DNA of 54,585 bases from UBA10677 sp045654245. GTDB taxonomy: Bacteria; Bacillota; Clostridia; Christensenellales; Pumilibacteraceae. The stretch spans positions 1 through 54,585 of the forward strand of contig JAZOMX010000005.1 in assembly GCA_045654245.1 (NCBI GenBank). The letters run 5' to 3'. The notes beneath the pieces are model-generated. The model was given only the letters and a program-made list of their open reading frames with translations, was not told the origin of the DNA and made no database searches. This document shows, piece after piece, positions 24,210 to 32,063 of the stretch (its first letter is position 1; the number at the start of each line of letters is the position of its first letter). A program made the translations under genes and the position numbers.

Positions 24210-25059
24210 TTTTCCCTCCATTTAACAAAGCCGGATGTAATATTGCATCGTAGTGCGTGCCATCGCGAATTGACGCTGGTAGCACGCCTATCGTTACGTC
24301 ATAAAATATATTATTCTTGTCCTCAAAATATAATAAAAATTGTTCCGGTTTTAGTAGTAATATTTTTTTATCACTTTTTCCAAGCGCGGAAAATGAAATA
24401 TATCTTGCGTTTTCTTGTATTCTATCTCCCTTTCCTAACAAAAACAGTCGTACCTGTTCGTCAGAAAAAAACGATTGCGCCGTATTTAATCCCACTACGA
24501 CGATAGGTAACCCTTCTTTTTCGTCGTAAAGCCTGTTTCCCGTGTCCAAAAAGCCTCGTAATCGTTTCGTTTTGCCAAAAATTTTTAGCGAGAATTCATA
24601 AATAAAATTTTCAGCATCACACCTTGCTCTAATTACACTTGATAATTTTTTTATCGTTAAATTCCCTAAATAAACGCAAACCACTATTACTGAAAATGGT
24701 ACGGTTCCGTCACAAAGTAAGGCATTATCTATACTTCCCGTGAGAAAATATGAAATTCCAAACACGATTCCACCAAACAAAAAGGTTAAAAGTAAAAAAA
24801 TTAATCCGCCACGAAAAAACTTGCTTTTACCCCAAAACAGTATCGCACTTAGCAAAATCCAAAGTGTAATTTTTGTTGATATTAATAAAATCGGATTACG
24901 AATAAACGGATAAAATAAGGCTACGAGAGTACCTATTGCCGACGCTATTGCTAATCTCACTCTACTTTTCTTTACCATAGATAGCCTATACGAAAGCGAG
25001 CCTAAACAATACGAAATTAAAAAATTATCCGCTATTACGATTTCCAAGTAAACTTCCAT
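24202..25059 (-). CDS. spoIIGA: Sporulation sigma-E processing peptidase SpoIIGA
   Basis: A 285-aa membrane aspartic protease that cleaves the SigE pro-sequence in response to the forespore SpoIIR signal. The first ~150 residues hold five hydrophobic segments. The catalytic motif is LDTGNRLYDEKEGLPIVVV, with Asp in DTG. Start choice: MEVYLEIVIADNF matches the family N-terminus. That ATG lies exactly 6 nt after a TATAGT -10 box without a ribosome binding site, so the mRNA may be leaderless. An ATG 6 nt upstream is the alternative. SigE follows with an 8-bp overlap. Confidence 0.9.
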   Translation of the reverse strand: MEVYLEIVIADNFLISYCLGSLSYRLSMVKKSRVRLAIASAIGTLVALFYPFIRNPILLISTKITLWILLSAILFWGKSKFFRGGLIFLLLTFLFGGIVFGISYFLTGSIDNALLCDGTVPFSVIVVCVYLGNLTIKKLSSVIRARCDAENFIYEFSLKIFGKTKRLRGFLDTGNRLYDEKEGLPIVVVGLNTAQSFFSDEQVRLFLLGKGDRIQENARYISFSALGKSDKKILLLKPEQFLLYFEDKNNIFYDVTIGVLPASIRDGTHYDAILHPALLNGGKNA

Positions 25060-25065
25060 ACGCAT

Positions 25066-25111
25066 ACTATAACACCATAAAGCAATCGGCAAAAGGCTAA
25101 CTTTGTCAAAA
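25066..25111 (-). promoter_or_regulatory. Candidate spoIIGA-sigE promoter with Spo0A-box-like element
   Basis: On the minus strand TATAGT (25071-25066) has only a poor -35 at 17 bp (TTTTGC). TTTGACAAA (25111-25103) is one base off a Spo0A half-site (TTCGACA) and lies 32 bp upstream of the -10. A poor -35 with a nearby 0A box would fit an activated promoter, but this is tentative. Confidence 0.4.
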
Positions 25112-25141
25112 TTTGCCCACTTTATAAGAAAACAATCGCGC

Positions 25142-25167
25142 AAAAAAACGCCTGCTTACCGCAAGCG
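25142..25167 (-). terminator. Intrinsic terminator of the glycyl radical enzyme gene
   Basis: On the minus strand, stem aacgc/gcgtt with inner pairing gctt/aagc, then seven T, 20-45 nt after the stop. Confidence 0.75.
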
Positions 25168-25186
25168 TTCCTTTACTGCTATTAAC

Positions 25187-27310
25187 TTATTTTTTATACG
25201 CCGTTCGATTTATTATCATATCTTGCCACTCTCTAGTCAGCGTTATAAATCTAGCGTTCCAACCCGAAACTCGAACGGAAAGAGTCTTATACTCACTTGG
25301 GTTTTCTTGCGCTTTTTTCAAAGTGTCGCTAGAAACGGTATCAATTTGCATAAAGTATCCACCTAAACTAACGAAACCTCGAATAAGCGATTTAATTACA
25401 ACTATACCTCGTTCTCCAGAAAGCATATCGGGAGAAATCTTTATATCGAGAGCGCAACCCGTTACCATTTCCGCCAAATTTGCCTTGCAATACGATTTAA
25501 TTACGGCGGTTGCACCTTCCGTATCAGTTCCTGGCGTAGGAGAAGAATTTCCAGCGAGAATTACGCCAGAGGTTTTACCGCTAGCCGTCGCTAAACGTCC
25601 CTCTCTCCAGTCTATTTCTCTACCGAAAGTTGACGCGCCTGCAGGGAACTTAATTTCTTCCATATCATCAAGTTCCTTGCACGCAAGAAAGAAGTCGTGC
25701 ATAAGCGTTTTGTAAATTTCGTCAACCTCGTCGTTATCTGTTCCATAAAACGAATAGCCTTTCGTTTTCGCTTGTATACGCTCGTAACCTTTCCAGTCAG
25801 ATTTTAACGCGGTAAATAGTTCTTTGAGCGTAATAATCTTTTCGTCAAATACTAGTTTTTTAATTGCATAAAAACTATTAACGACATCAGCAGTTCCACC
25901 TATATGCGGAGAACAAACGGTATATTTTGCACCGTTTTCATTATACGATTTCGCTTTTTCGATACAACCGTCGGTAAAGAGAGACACAACCGAAACGGGC
26001 AGGCGTGAATAAATAGTCCACTCTTCTCCCCAGTTGTCAATATTATTTTCCGTCAAGCAAAAGTTTGTCTTTATCTCCGTCAAGTACTCTTTAAGACGAA
26101 CCATATACGCCTTATAAAGTTCTTCAAAAGTATCAAAATTAGCATTTTCGTAATCGTTCGCCACTTTCTGTAAAAGCGATAATGCGTCAAACGAAACGTA
26201 TCTAAAATGAGTTGCGCCAGGCACTTGAACTTCCCAGCATCCGTCGTTCGCAAAATGCCTTGCTTCACGTTCGTCATAGCCGTAATCGGTCATAGATTTA
26301 ATAATTAACGGTTCGTTATAAACCGCTACCACTCCGCCACCGTGTCGAATAACTTTTGCAACTTTATTAAGAAGTTTCTCGCTAGTTTTCTCGTTTACGC
26401 GAACGGTAATTGGAAAATCGGAAATGCCAAGTTCCTCTACTATATCTAAAACTAAATAAGTTACCTCGTTGGTAACCTCTTTTCCAAACTCATCAATTCC
26501 GGCTAGAACTATATTTTGATAGTGCTGAGCGTCCCCCGACGACGGCGTAGGATTAGAACGAATCCACTCCGTTCCTTTGATAAAAAATGATGCTAAAATC
26601 TCTCGAGCGCGTTTTAGCGTAATCACCCCGCTTTCAAGGTCCGATTTAAGATAATCGCCTAATAGCCAGTCTATTCTTCCTATTCCTGGCCAGTTACCGC
26701 ACAATCTAACGAACGAGAATACAAACCAAACGCTTTGCACCGCCTCGTAAAAATTTCGCGCGGGACTGAACGGAACTTGTAAAAGATTTTGATAGATTTC
26801 AGGTTTTATCGTTTTCGTTGCCTCCAAATAGCGACGGTGATAAATCCGTAAAGCATCAATCGTAGAGAGCAAACTTTGCAAAAAACGAACTTGGTCAGCA
26901 GAAAGATTTTCATCTTTTAATCTAGCGTTAATTTCATTTTCGTAATAGTCTATTCCCTTCTCAAGCGTGGTCTTAAAATTAATAGTGAGATGACTTACGC
27001 CCGAAAAAACTTTCTCCCCGTTATAAAATGCCGGCAAAGTGTGGTTTATTGCCTCGCCCAAAGTCGCCGAACCAGACACTAACTCTTGTTCGCAAATTCT
27101 AATCGGAGCATTCTTTACGATTTCGTGTAAGCAAATATCGTGTTTATCAAGCATAGGAAGAGAGTAAAAATCTGCGCACGAAATAGCAACGAAAGGCGTT
27201 TTTCCCGCCTCGTCGCCGTATTTTCCACTCATAGACAATCTTGCCCAATCTCTTATTCTTTTGTCAAGTCTAATCGGACGGCGCTCTTTCGCCGAAGTAA
27301 AGAAACTCAT
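25187..27310 (-). CDS. Glycyl radical enzyme of unknown substrate
   Basis: A 707-aa protein of the pyruvate formate-lyase/glycyl radical superfamily. The thiyl Cys is C358 in NDGCWEVQ. The GCxE pattern, with Glu360 two residues on, is that of the dehydratase/lyase subgroups (glycerol, propanediol, choline types) rather than PFL, which has CC. The C-terminal radical loop is RVSGWNARF with Gly683. The protein is shorter than most relatives (about 760-850 aa). SPTPGTDTEGATAVIKSYCK before the radical domain is family-like. No radical SAM activase is encoded nearby, so it must be activated from elsewhere. An aaaggag ribosome binding site precedes ATG, and a 10-bp inverted repeat separates it from ftsZ upstream. 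Confidence 0.88.
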   Translation of the reverse strand: MSFFTSAKERRPIRLDKRIRDWARLSMSGKYGDEAGKTPFVAISCADFYSLPMLDKHDICLHEIVKNAPIRICEQELVSGSATLGEAINHTLPAFYNGEKVFSGVSHLTINFKTTLEKGIDYYENEINARLKDENLSADQVRFLQSLLSTIDALRIYHRRYLEATKTIKPEIYQNLLQVPFSPARNFYEAVQSVWFVFSFVRLCGNWPGIGRIDWLLGDYLKSDLESGVITLKRAREILASFFIKGTEWIRSNPTPSSGDAQHYQNIVLAGIDEFGKEVTNEVTYLVLDIVEELGISDFPITVRVNEKTSEKLLNKVAKVIRHGGGVVAVYNEPLIIKSMTDYGYDEREARHFANDGCWEVQVPGATHFRYVSFDALSLLQKVANDYENANFDTFEELYKAYMVRLKEYLTEIKTNFCLTENNIDNWGEEWTIYSRLPVSVVSLFTDGCIEKAKSYNENGAKYTVCSPHIGGTADVVNSFYAIKKLVFDEKIITLKELFTALKSDWKGYERIQAKTKGYSFYGTDNDEVDEIYKTLMHDFFLACKELDDMEEIKFPAGASTFGREIDWREGRLATASGKTSGVILAGNSSPTPGTDTEGATAVIKSYCKANLAEMVTGCALDIKISPDMLSGERGIVVIKSLIRGFVSLGGYFMQIDTVSSDTLKKAQENPSEYKTLSVRVSGWNARFITLTREWQDMIINRTAYKK

Positions 27311-27336
27311 TTGCTCTCCTTTTTTATCGTTATAAC

Positions 27337-27371
27337 AATTATCGCTCTTCCAAAATAGAAAAGCGATAATT
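27337..27371. repeat. Inverted repeat between ftsZ and the glycyl radical enzyme gene
   Basis: A perfect 10-bp inverted repeat (aattatcgct at 27337-27346, agcgataatt at 27362-27371) with a 15-nt loop. It lies 9 bp past the ftsZ stop and has no T tract, so it could be an mRNA 3' end or an operator for the downstream enzyme. Confidence 0.55.
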
Positions 27372-27379
27372 AATTTTAC

Positions 27380-28531
27380 TTATTTTCTTCCGTTAAGTCT
27401 TTTTAAGAACTCAGGAAAATCGTCGTCAACTTCTATTCTAGACGAGCCTACGACCGGTTTTTGAACGGGTGCGGATTGCGATTCTTGTTGAGGCGTTAAT
27501 TCTGGACGGCGAGAAAAAGCGTTAAACTGCGCTACGGGAGATTGTTGCGGTTGAGCGGGCGCACGAGATATCGTGGGGTCTTCGTTAAAGCCCGTTGCAA
27601 TAATAGTTACCATAAACTCTTCGTCCATAGATTCTCTTATGTCTGCGCCGAAAATAATGTTAGCGCCAGGAGCAACTACTTCTCTTACGAGGTTAGTCGC
27701 CTCGTCAATTTCGTTAAGCGTAATATCAGCAGAACCCGTGATATTAAGAATAATTTTAGACGCGCCTTCAATCGAGGTTTCAAGAAGGGGGCTAAACACC
27801 GCCTTTTGCACCGCCTCAATCGTTCTTTTTTCGCCCTTGCCTTTTCCGATACCCATATGCGCAATACCGCTGTTTCTCATAACGGTACATACGTCGGCAA
27901 AGTCGAGGTTAATGTGCGCAGGAGTTACGATAAGGTCGCTAATTCCCTGTATGCCTTGACGCAATACGTCGTCGGCAAGTTTGAACGACTGCATAATCGG
28001 CAAACCAGAAGCAAACTCCATAAGTTTTTGATTAGGAATTACTACGATAGTATCTACTACTTTCTTAAGATTTTCAATACCGATTTCAGCGTTAATCATA
28101 CGAGGTCTTCCCTCAAACGCGAACGGTTTCGTTACTACCGCGACGGTAAGTTTACCCATTTCTTTTGCAATTCCTGCAACTACGGGCGCTGCTCCCGTTC
28201 CCGTTCCGCCACCCATACCTGCGGTAACGAAAACGAGGTCGGCGTCCTTAATAGCGTCGGAAAGAGCCGCTCTGCTTTCTTCTGCTGCCTTTTGCCCTTT
28301 TTCGGGGTCTGCGCCTGCACCCTGTCCGTGAGTAAGTTTATCGCCGATTTGAATACGATATTCCGCTTTCGACATAGAAAGAGCCTGCAAATCGGTGTTT
28401 ACCGCAATAAAACGAGCGCTAGTAACACCTGCCTCAATCATTCTGTTTACAGCGTTATTTCCGCCTCCACCCACACCTACTACTACGATATTTGCGGGCA
28501 TTCTCATCAAATTTTTATCGTTAAAGTTCAT
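27380..28531 (-). CDS. ftsZ: Cell division protein FtsZ
   Basis: A 383-aa tubulin-like GTPase that builds the division ring. It has the N-terminal GVGGGGNNAVNRMI, the tubulin signature GGGTGTGAAP (about 107-116), and the T7-loop region (NLDFADVCTVM). A Pro/Gln-rich linker (about 315-365) leads to the C-terminal docking peptide DDFPEFLKRLNGRK, which binds FtsA and other partners. Its ribosome binding site is ggaggtaaaa. It follows ftsA by 14 bp and is the last gene of ftsQ-ftsA-ftsZ. Confidence 0.98.
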   Translation of the reverse strand: MNFNDKNLMRMPANIVVVGVGGGGNNAVNRMIEAGVTSARFIAVNTDLQALSMSKAEYRIQIGDKLTHGQGAGADPEKGQKAAEESRAALSDAIKDADLVFVTAGMGGGTGTGAAPVVAGIAKEMGKLTVAVVTKPFAFEGRPRMINAEIGIENLKKVVDTIVVIPNQKLMEFASGLPIMQSFKLADDVLRQGIQGISDLIVTPAHINLDFADVCTVMRNSGIAHMGIGKGKGEKRTIEAVQKAVFSPLLETSIEGASKIILNITGSADITLNEIDEATNLVREVVAPGANIIFGADIRESMDEEFMVTIIATGFNEDPTISRAPAQPQQSPVAQFNAFSRRPELTPQQESQSAPVQKPVVGSSRIEVDDDFPEFLKRLNGRK

Positions 28532-28545
28532 TGTTTTTACCTCCG

Positions 28546-29697
28546 TTAATTAAATAAACGCGCAAAGAAACCTTTTTTGGTAGGTTTCTCATTGTTAATT
28601 GCTAAATCCAAAACTCCCCAAGCCGACGATAAATTAGGCTTATCCACTTGTGGCATAGGGGGGGCAACGATTTCAATAGGTCGAGAGAGTTCTTGCGATA
28701 AAATATCCTTTACTCCTCTTATAAACGCTATTCCGCCTCCCGTGAGCGAATAAGGAATATGTTCGGGATAGTTTACGCCCGAGAGTTCAAGACATTTTTT
28801 AACCGCCTTGGCTATTATCTTTATGCGATACGATACGATTTCGTTGACCATTTTAGCAGAGAAAGTTTTCACTCCGCTGTTCGTGGTAATTTCGTACAAG
28901 TCTTCTTCTCTAGCAGAAAGCGAAAGAATAACCTTTCTCTTTAGTTTTTCGGCGTCCTTAAACGAAAGTTCAAACGCCATAGCCAAATCGCCCGTTATAT
29001 TGCCTCCGCCAAGCGAAAAGGACGAAAGCGAAGTTAGTCCGTCGCCCTTTACTACCGAAACGGAACTCGTTATGTATCCGACGTCAACTAATACCGCCGT
29101 TGCGTCTCGTTTCTCCTCATCAAACACGAGCAGTGCCGTAGATAGTACGGAGGATACGAAATCAACGGAAGTTATTCCGATTGACTCTAAAATAGAGCCA
29201 ACGAATTTCGTAAACGATTTTTCGGCTAGTATATACGACAGTAATCCGCCGAGTTTACTACTAACGACGCCGACTGCACTAGGAACGCATCTATCGTTAT
29301 CAAGCGAATAATATACGGGCTGAATATGTATGACTTCGTGCGTTTCCTCGTTAAAATCATCACCGATATTCATAAGTTCGTCTATATCCGTCTCTTTAAT
29401 CTTGCGACGCTTTTTTAGCACTAAGTCCACGTCTTTGGTAACCACCGAAGTAAACTCACCGGGAACGCCTACGTAAAGATGGGTAATATCTACGCCAAGC
29501 GAAGTCGTTGCCATTTCGATAGAAGTTCTAATCGCATCAGCCACGCTTTGCTCGTCGTACCACTCGCCTCCACCAAATCCCGCGTATTCGCACGAGCCGA
29601 TAGCCTTTATCGTAAGCGTACCGTTTACTCCTCGCTCGCCGATTAACACCGTTAGTTTGGACGAACCGAAATCTAAAATTGCTGTTTCGTGTGTCAC
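28546..29697 (-). CDS. ftsA: Cell division protein FtsA
   Basis: A 383-aa actin-like membrane tether for FtsZ. It has a phosphate-1 motif (AILDFGSSKLTVLIGE), an SHS2-type insertion (residues ~80-160), the second phosphate loop (VLVDVGYITSSVSVV) and the adenosine motif (SLTGGGIAFIRGV). The C-terminal amphipathic helix KKGFFARLFN is the membrane-targeting sequence. The start codon is GTG with aaggag upstream. It lies 14 bp before ftsZ, so coupled expression is expected. Confidence 0.95.
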   Translation of the reverse strand: MTHETAILDFGSSKLTVLIGERGVNGTLTIKAIGSCEYAGFGGGEWYDEQSVADAIRTSIEMATTSLGVDITHLYVGVPGEFTSVVTKDVDLVLKKRRKIKETDIDELMNIGDDFNEETHEVIHIQPVYYSLDNDRCVPSAVGVVSSKLGGLLSYILAEKSFTKFVGSILESIGITSVDFVSSVLSTALLVFDEEKRDATAVLVDVGYITSSVSVVKGDGLTSLSSFSLGGGNITGDLAMAFELSFKDAEKLKRKVILSLSAREEDLYEITTNSGVKTFSAKMVNEIVSYRIKIIAKAVKKCLELSGVNYPEHIPYSLTGGGIAFIRGVKDILSQELSRPIEIVAPPMPQVDKPNLSSAWGVLDLAINNEKPTKKGFFARLFN

Positions 29698-29732
29698 TTT
29701 TTTCTCCTTGTTTTTACGACTTTTTCTTATGA

Positions 29733-30509
29733 TTAAGCCTTGTTATATCTATCAGCGGTAGAATACGACGCCGACTTTCCGGAAGTCGAAACGATTATCG
29801 TTCCACCGTTCATATACGAAGTTTCGTCACTTAAATATACCGATACCGCTATACGCACTTTTTCGGCGATATTCTGCACTCCACCCTGAAGTTCAAAAAA
29901 TACGCCCGTTCTAGTCTTGATAAAAATTACCTCGTCTCTCGACAAATCAATAAATTCAAACATATTTACCGATTCGTTATATAGGTTCATTTTTATCATA
30001 GCGTCGCAAATTCCTTTGCTCGCTAAGTAATCGATACTCTCAAGCGAAAACGCCACTGCGCCCTCTTCTTCACTTAATTGTTTGTTTGCGGAAATAACTT
30101 TGATTAACGATGGATAATACTCTTGCTTGTCCGATTTATCAAGTATCTCACAGTCGGGCGAAAGTGCAAGCGCTTGCGTTTCCGTCTCGAAAACTAACGA
30201 CGGAAAAATTTTAACGTAGTTTATGTAAACACGATTGGGAAATTTTCTCTCGACGTTTATTACTTTTACTTCGCTACACTTTTTCTCAATGCTTTCAATT
30301 ATCTCGTCTTCGTTGAGTAAAAATATGCTTTGTCCTCGCCTAATAGTGCTAGTCTCTCTTTCGCACACTACCGAATCAAGAAATTCGTCGTCAGCGTTAT
30401 AACAATGTGCGTAAACGCTTTGCACCGAAAAGACTACGCTAGAAAAAACAATCAGCGTAGTAATTACGGCAAATATCGCTAATAACACGACTAGTTTCTT
30501 ATTCCTCAT
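29733..30509 (-). CDS. ftsQ: Division protein FtsQ/DivIB
   Basis: A 258-aa single-pass protein with a short cytoplasmic N-terminus, TM at residues ~5-27, then a POTRA domain (SVQSVYAHCYNADDEFL ... GQSIFLLNEDEIIESIEKKCSEVKVINVERKFPNRVYINYVKIFP) and a beta-domain. It forms a complex with FtsL and DivIC that recruits septal PG synthases. The ATG at 30509 was chosen; a longer frame starts at TTG 30554 without a better ribosome binding site. The gene heads the ftsQ-ftsA-ftsZ operon. Confidence 0.88.
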   Translation of the reverse strand: MRNKKLVVLLAIFAVITTLIVFSSVVFSVQSVYAHCYNADDEFLDSVVCERETSTIRRGQSIFLLNEDEIIESIEKKCSEVKVINVERKFPNRVYINYVKIFPSLVFETETQALALSPDCEILDKSDKQEYYPSLIKVISANKQLSEEEGAVAFSLESIDYLASKGICDAMIKMNLYNESVNMFEFIDLSRDEVIFIKTRTGVFFELQGGVQNIAEKVRIAVSVYLSDETSYMNGGTIIVSTSGKSASYSTADRYNKA

Positions 30510-30610
30510 TATCTTTACGGTTTCCCTTCTTTTGCAAAATTTTAGCGTCCGCAAATGGAAAAGTCTTATTGAACCATTGTTGACTGAAATTTTGTTGTTT
30601 TACTATATAT

Positions 30611-30639
30611 ATTATAACAAAAAATTAGTAGGAAATCAA
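30611..30639 (-). promoter_or_regulatory. Sigma-A promoter of ftsQAZ
   Basis: On the minus strand TTGATT (30639-30634), 17-nt spacer, TATAAT (30616-30611). It leaves a ~95-nt leader before the ftsQ ATG. Confidence 0.8.
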
Positions 30640-30688
30640 TACCTTTTTGTAAATAATTAGCGATTTTTTAGCACTTTTATTATTATTT

Positions 30689-31945
30689 TTAACTTATAAT
30701 TCTTCTTATATCGGCGCCAAGCGACGAGAGGTCTTCCTCAATTTGAAAATATCCTCTATCTATATGCTCCACGCCAAAAATTTTACTCTCTCCTTCTGCG
30801 CCTAATGCCGACAAAACGAGCGCAGCGCCACCCCGCAAATCTTCTGCAAAAACAGACGCGCCGTGCGTTTTTGCGCCACCGTTAATTAAAGCCGTTTTGC
30901 CGTTAATTTGCAAGTTAACACCCATTTTTTGCAGTTGCAACGCATATTTATAGCGATTTTCAAACAAGTTTTCAATTATTTTGCTTTGTCCGTTCGCACG
31001 AGATAACATAGCGACTATTTGCGGTTGCATATCGGTTGGAAAACCCGGAAACGGTTTTGTTTCAACCTCTTTCACCGCTTTTATTTGTCCGTTAGAAATC
31101 GCTCGTAATTCACCCTCTTTTTCTTCTATTTCTACCCCTGCAAGTTGAAGCGTTTTTATCACTTCGGTTAAATGGCGAGAGTTTACGCACTCAAGCGCAA
31201 TATCTCCTCCTGCAATAGCGCAAGCGGTAAGGTACGAACCAGCGACTATTCTATCCGCAATCGGCTTATAACAAGTACCGTTCAAGCGTTCTACCCCTTC
31301 GATAACTATCGTTTTACTACCGTGTCCATACACTTTTCCACCCAAGGAAAGTATAAAATTGCCCAAATCGACAATTTCGGGTTCACGAGCACAATTATAG
31401 ATTGTCGTCCTCCCCTTCGATAAAACAGACGCCATCATAATATTTTCAGTTGCACCTACGCTAGGAAAATCAAGAGTAATTTCCGCACCTTTTAAGTTCT
31501 TTCCATCACAAACGATTCGCTCGTTTTCCTCAGTTATTTTAACACCTAAACTTCTTAAACCTTTAATATGTAAATCGATTGGCCTAGCGCCTATGTCACA
31601 TCCGCCAGGGTAACTAATTTCAGCCTTTTTAAATCGTCCTATTATAGGCCCTAAGATAAATATCGACGAGCGAATACATCCAGTTAGCGCCGAAGTAATT
31701 GCTTGCGGATTACTGTCCGAACAATTTATAACTAAGTCCCCGTCGTTAAAATACGCTCTGCCACCCGTCGATACAATAATTCGCATCATAGCAAGCACGT
31801 CGATAAGCGGAGGAACGTCTTTTATGACTACTTCTCCATCAAGCAAAATAGCGCAAGCCATAATAGGCAATAGCGCGTTTTTCGCCGATTTTATTTTTAC
31901 CTTTCCGTTCAACTTTCGCTCGCCTACAACGCGCAAATATTCCAT
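30689..31945 (-). CDS. murA: UDP-N-acetylglucosamine 1-carboxyvinyltransferase MurA
   Basis: A 418-aa enzyme that transfers enolpyruvate from PEP to UDP-GlcNAc, the first committed step of peptidoglycan synthesis. The N-terminal KIKSAKNALLPIMA includes the conserved KNA. The catalytic loop GGCDIGARPIDLH carries Cys116, the fosfomycin target. The C-terminal DLRGGAALVLSALGAEG is conserved. The start is ATG after a cggag ribosome binding site. Some Firmicutes have two murA copies; which one this is cannot be said. Confidence 0.96.
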   Translation of the reverse strand: MEYLRVVGERKLNGKVKIKSAKNALLPIMACAILLDGEVVIKDVPPLIDVLAMMRIIVSTGGRAYFNDGDLVINCSDSNPQAITSALTGCIRSSIFILGPIIGRFKKAEISYPGGCDIGARPIDLHIKGLRSLGVKITEENERIVCDGKNLKGAEITLDFPSVGATENIMMASVLSKGRTTIYNCAREPEIVDLGNFILSLGGKVYGHGSKTIVIEGVERLNGTCYKPIADRIVAGSYLTACAIAGGDIALECVNSRHLTEVIKTLQLAGVEIEEKEGELRAISNGQIKAVKEVETKPFPGFPTDMQPQIVAMLSRANGQSKIIENLFENRYKYALQLQKMGVNLQINGKTALINGGAKTHGASVFAEDLRGGAALVLSALGAEGESKIFGVEHIDRGYFQIEEDLSSLGADIRRIIS

Positions 31946-32015
31946 AGTTTTCTCCGATTGATTCTGTTTTCTATTATTTATATTATCAATCTATGAAATA
32001 AATTCGCCACGCGTT

Positions 32016-32053
32016 AAAAAGAAAAGCGTTTCCTTTTGAAAACGCTTTTCTTT
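32016..32053 (-). terminator. Intrinsic terminator after the 796-aa coiled-coil gene
   Basis: Stem gaaaagcgttt/aaacgcttttc with a short loop and A/T flanks on both sides. It lies just after the stop at 32064 on the minus strand. Confidence 0.85.
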
Positions 32054-32063
32054 ACCGTTGTTA

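Noticed and set aside
24210..24221. Upstream ATG for SigE
   Set aside because: The ATG at 24221 overlaps the ggaggg ribosome binding site that serves the ATG at 24209.
27542..28549. 335-aa open frame on the plus strand
   Set aside because: It is wholly antisense to ftsZ, has a biased Arg/Asn/Tyr/Cys composition, no ribosome binding site and no family resemblance. It is a shadow frame.
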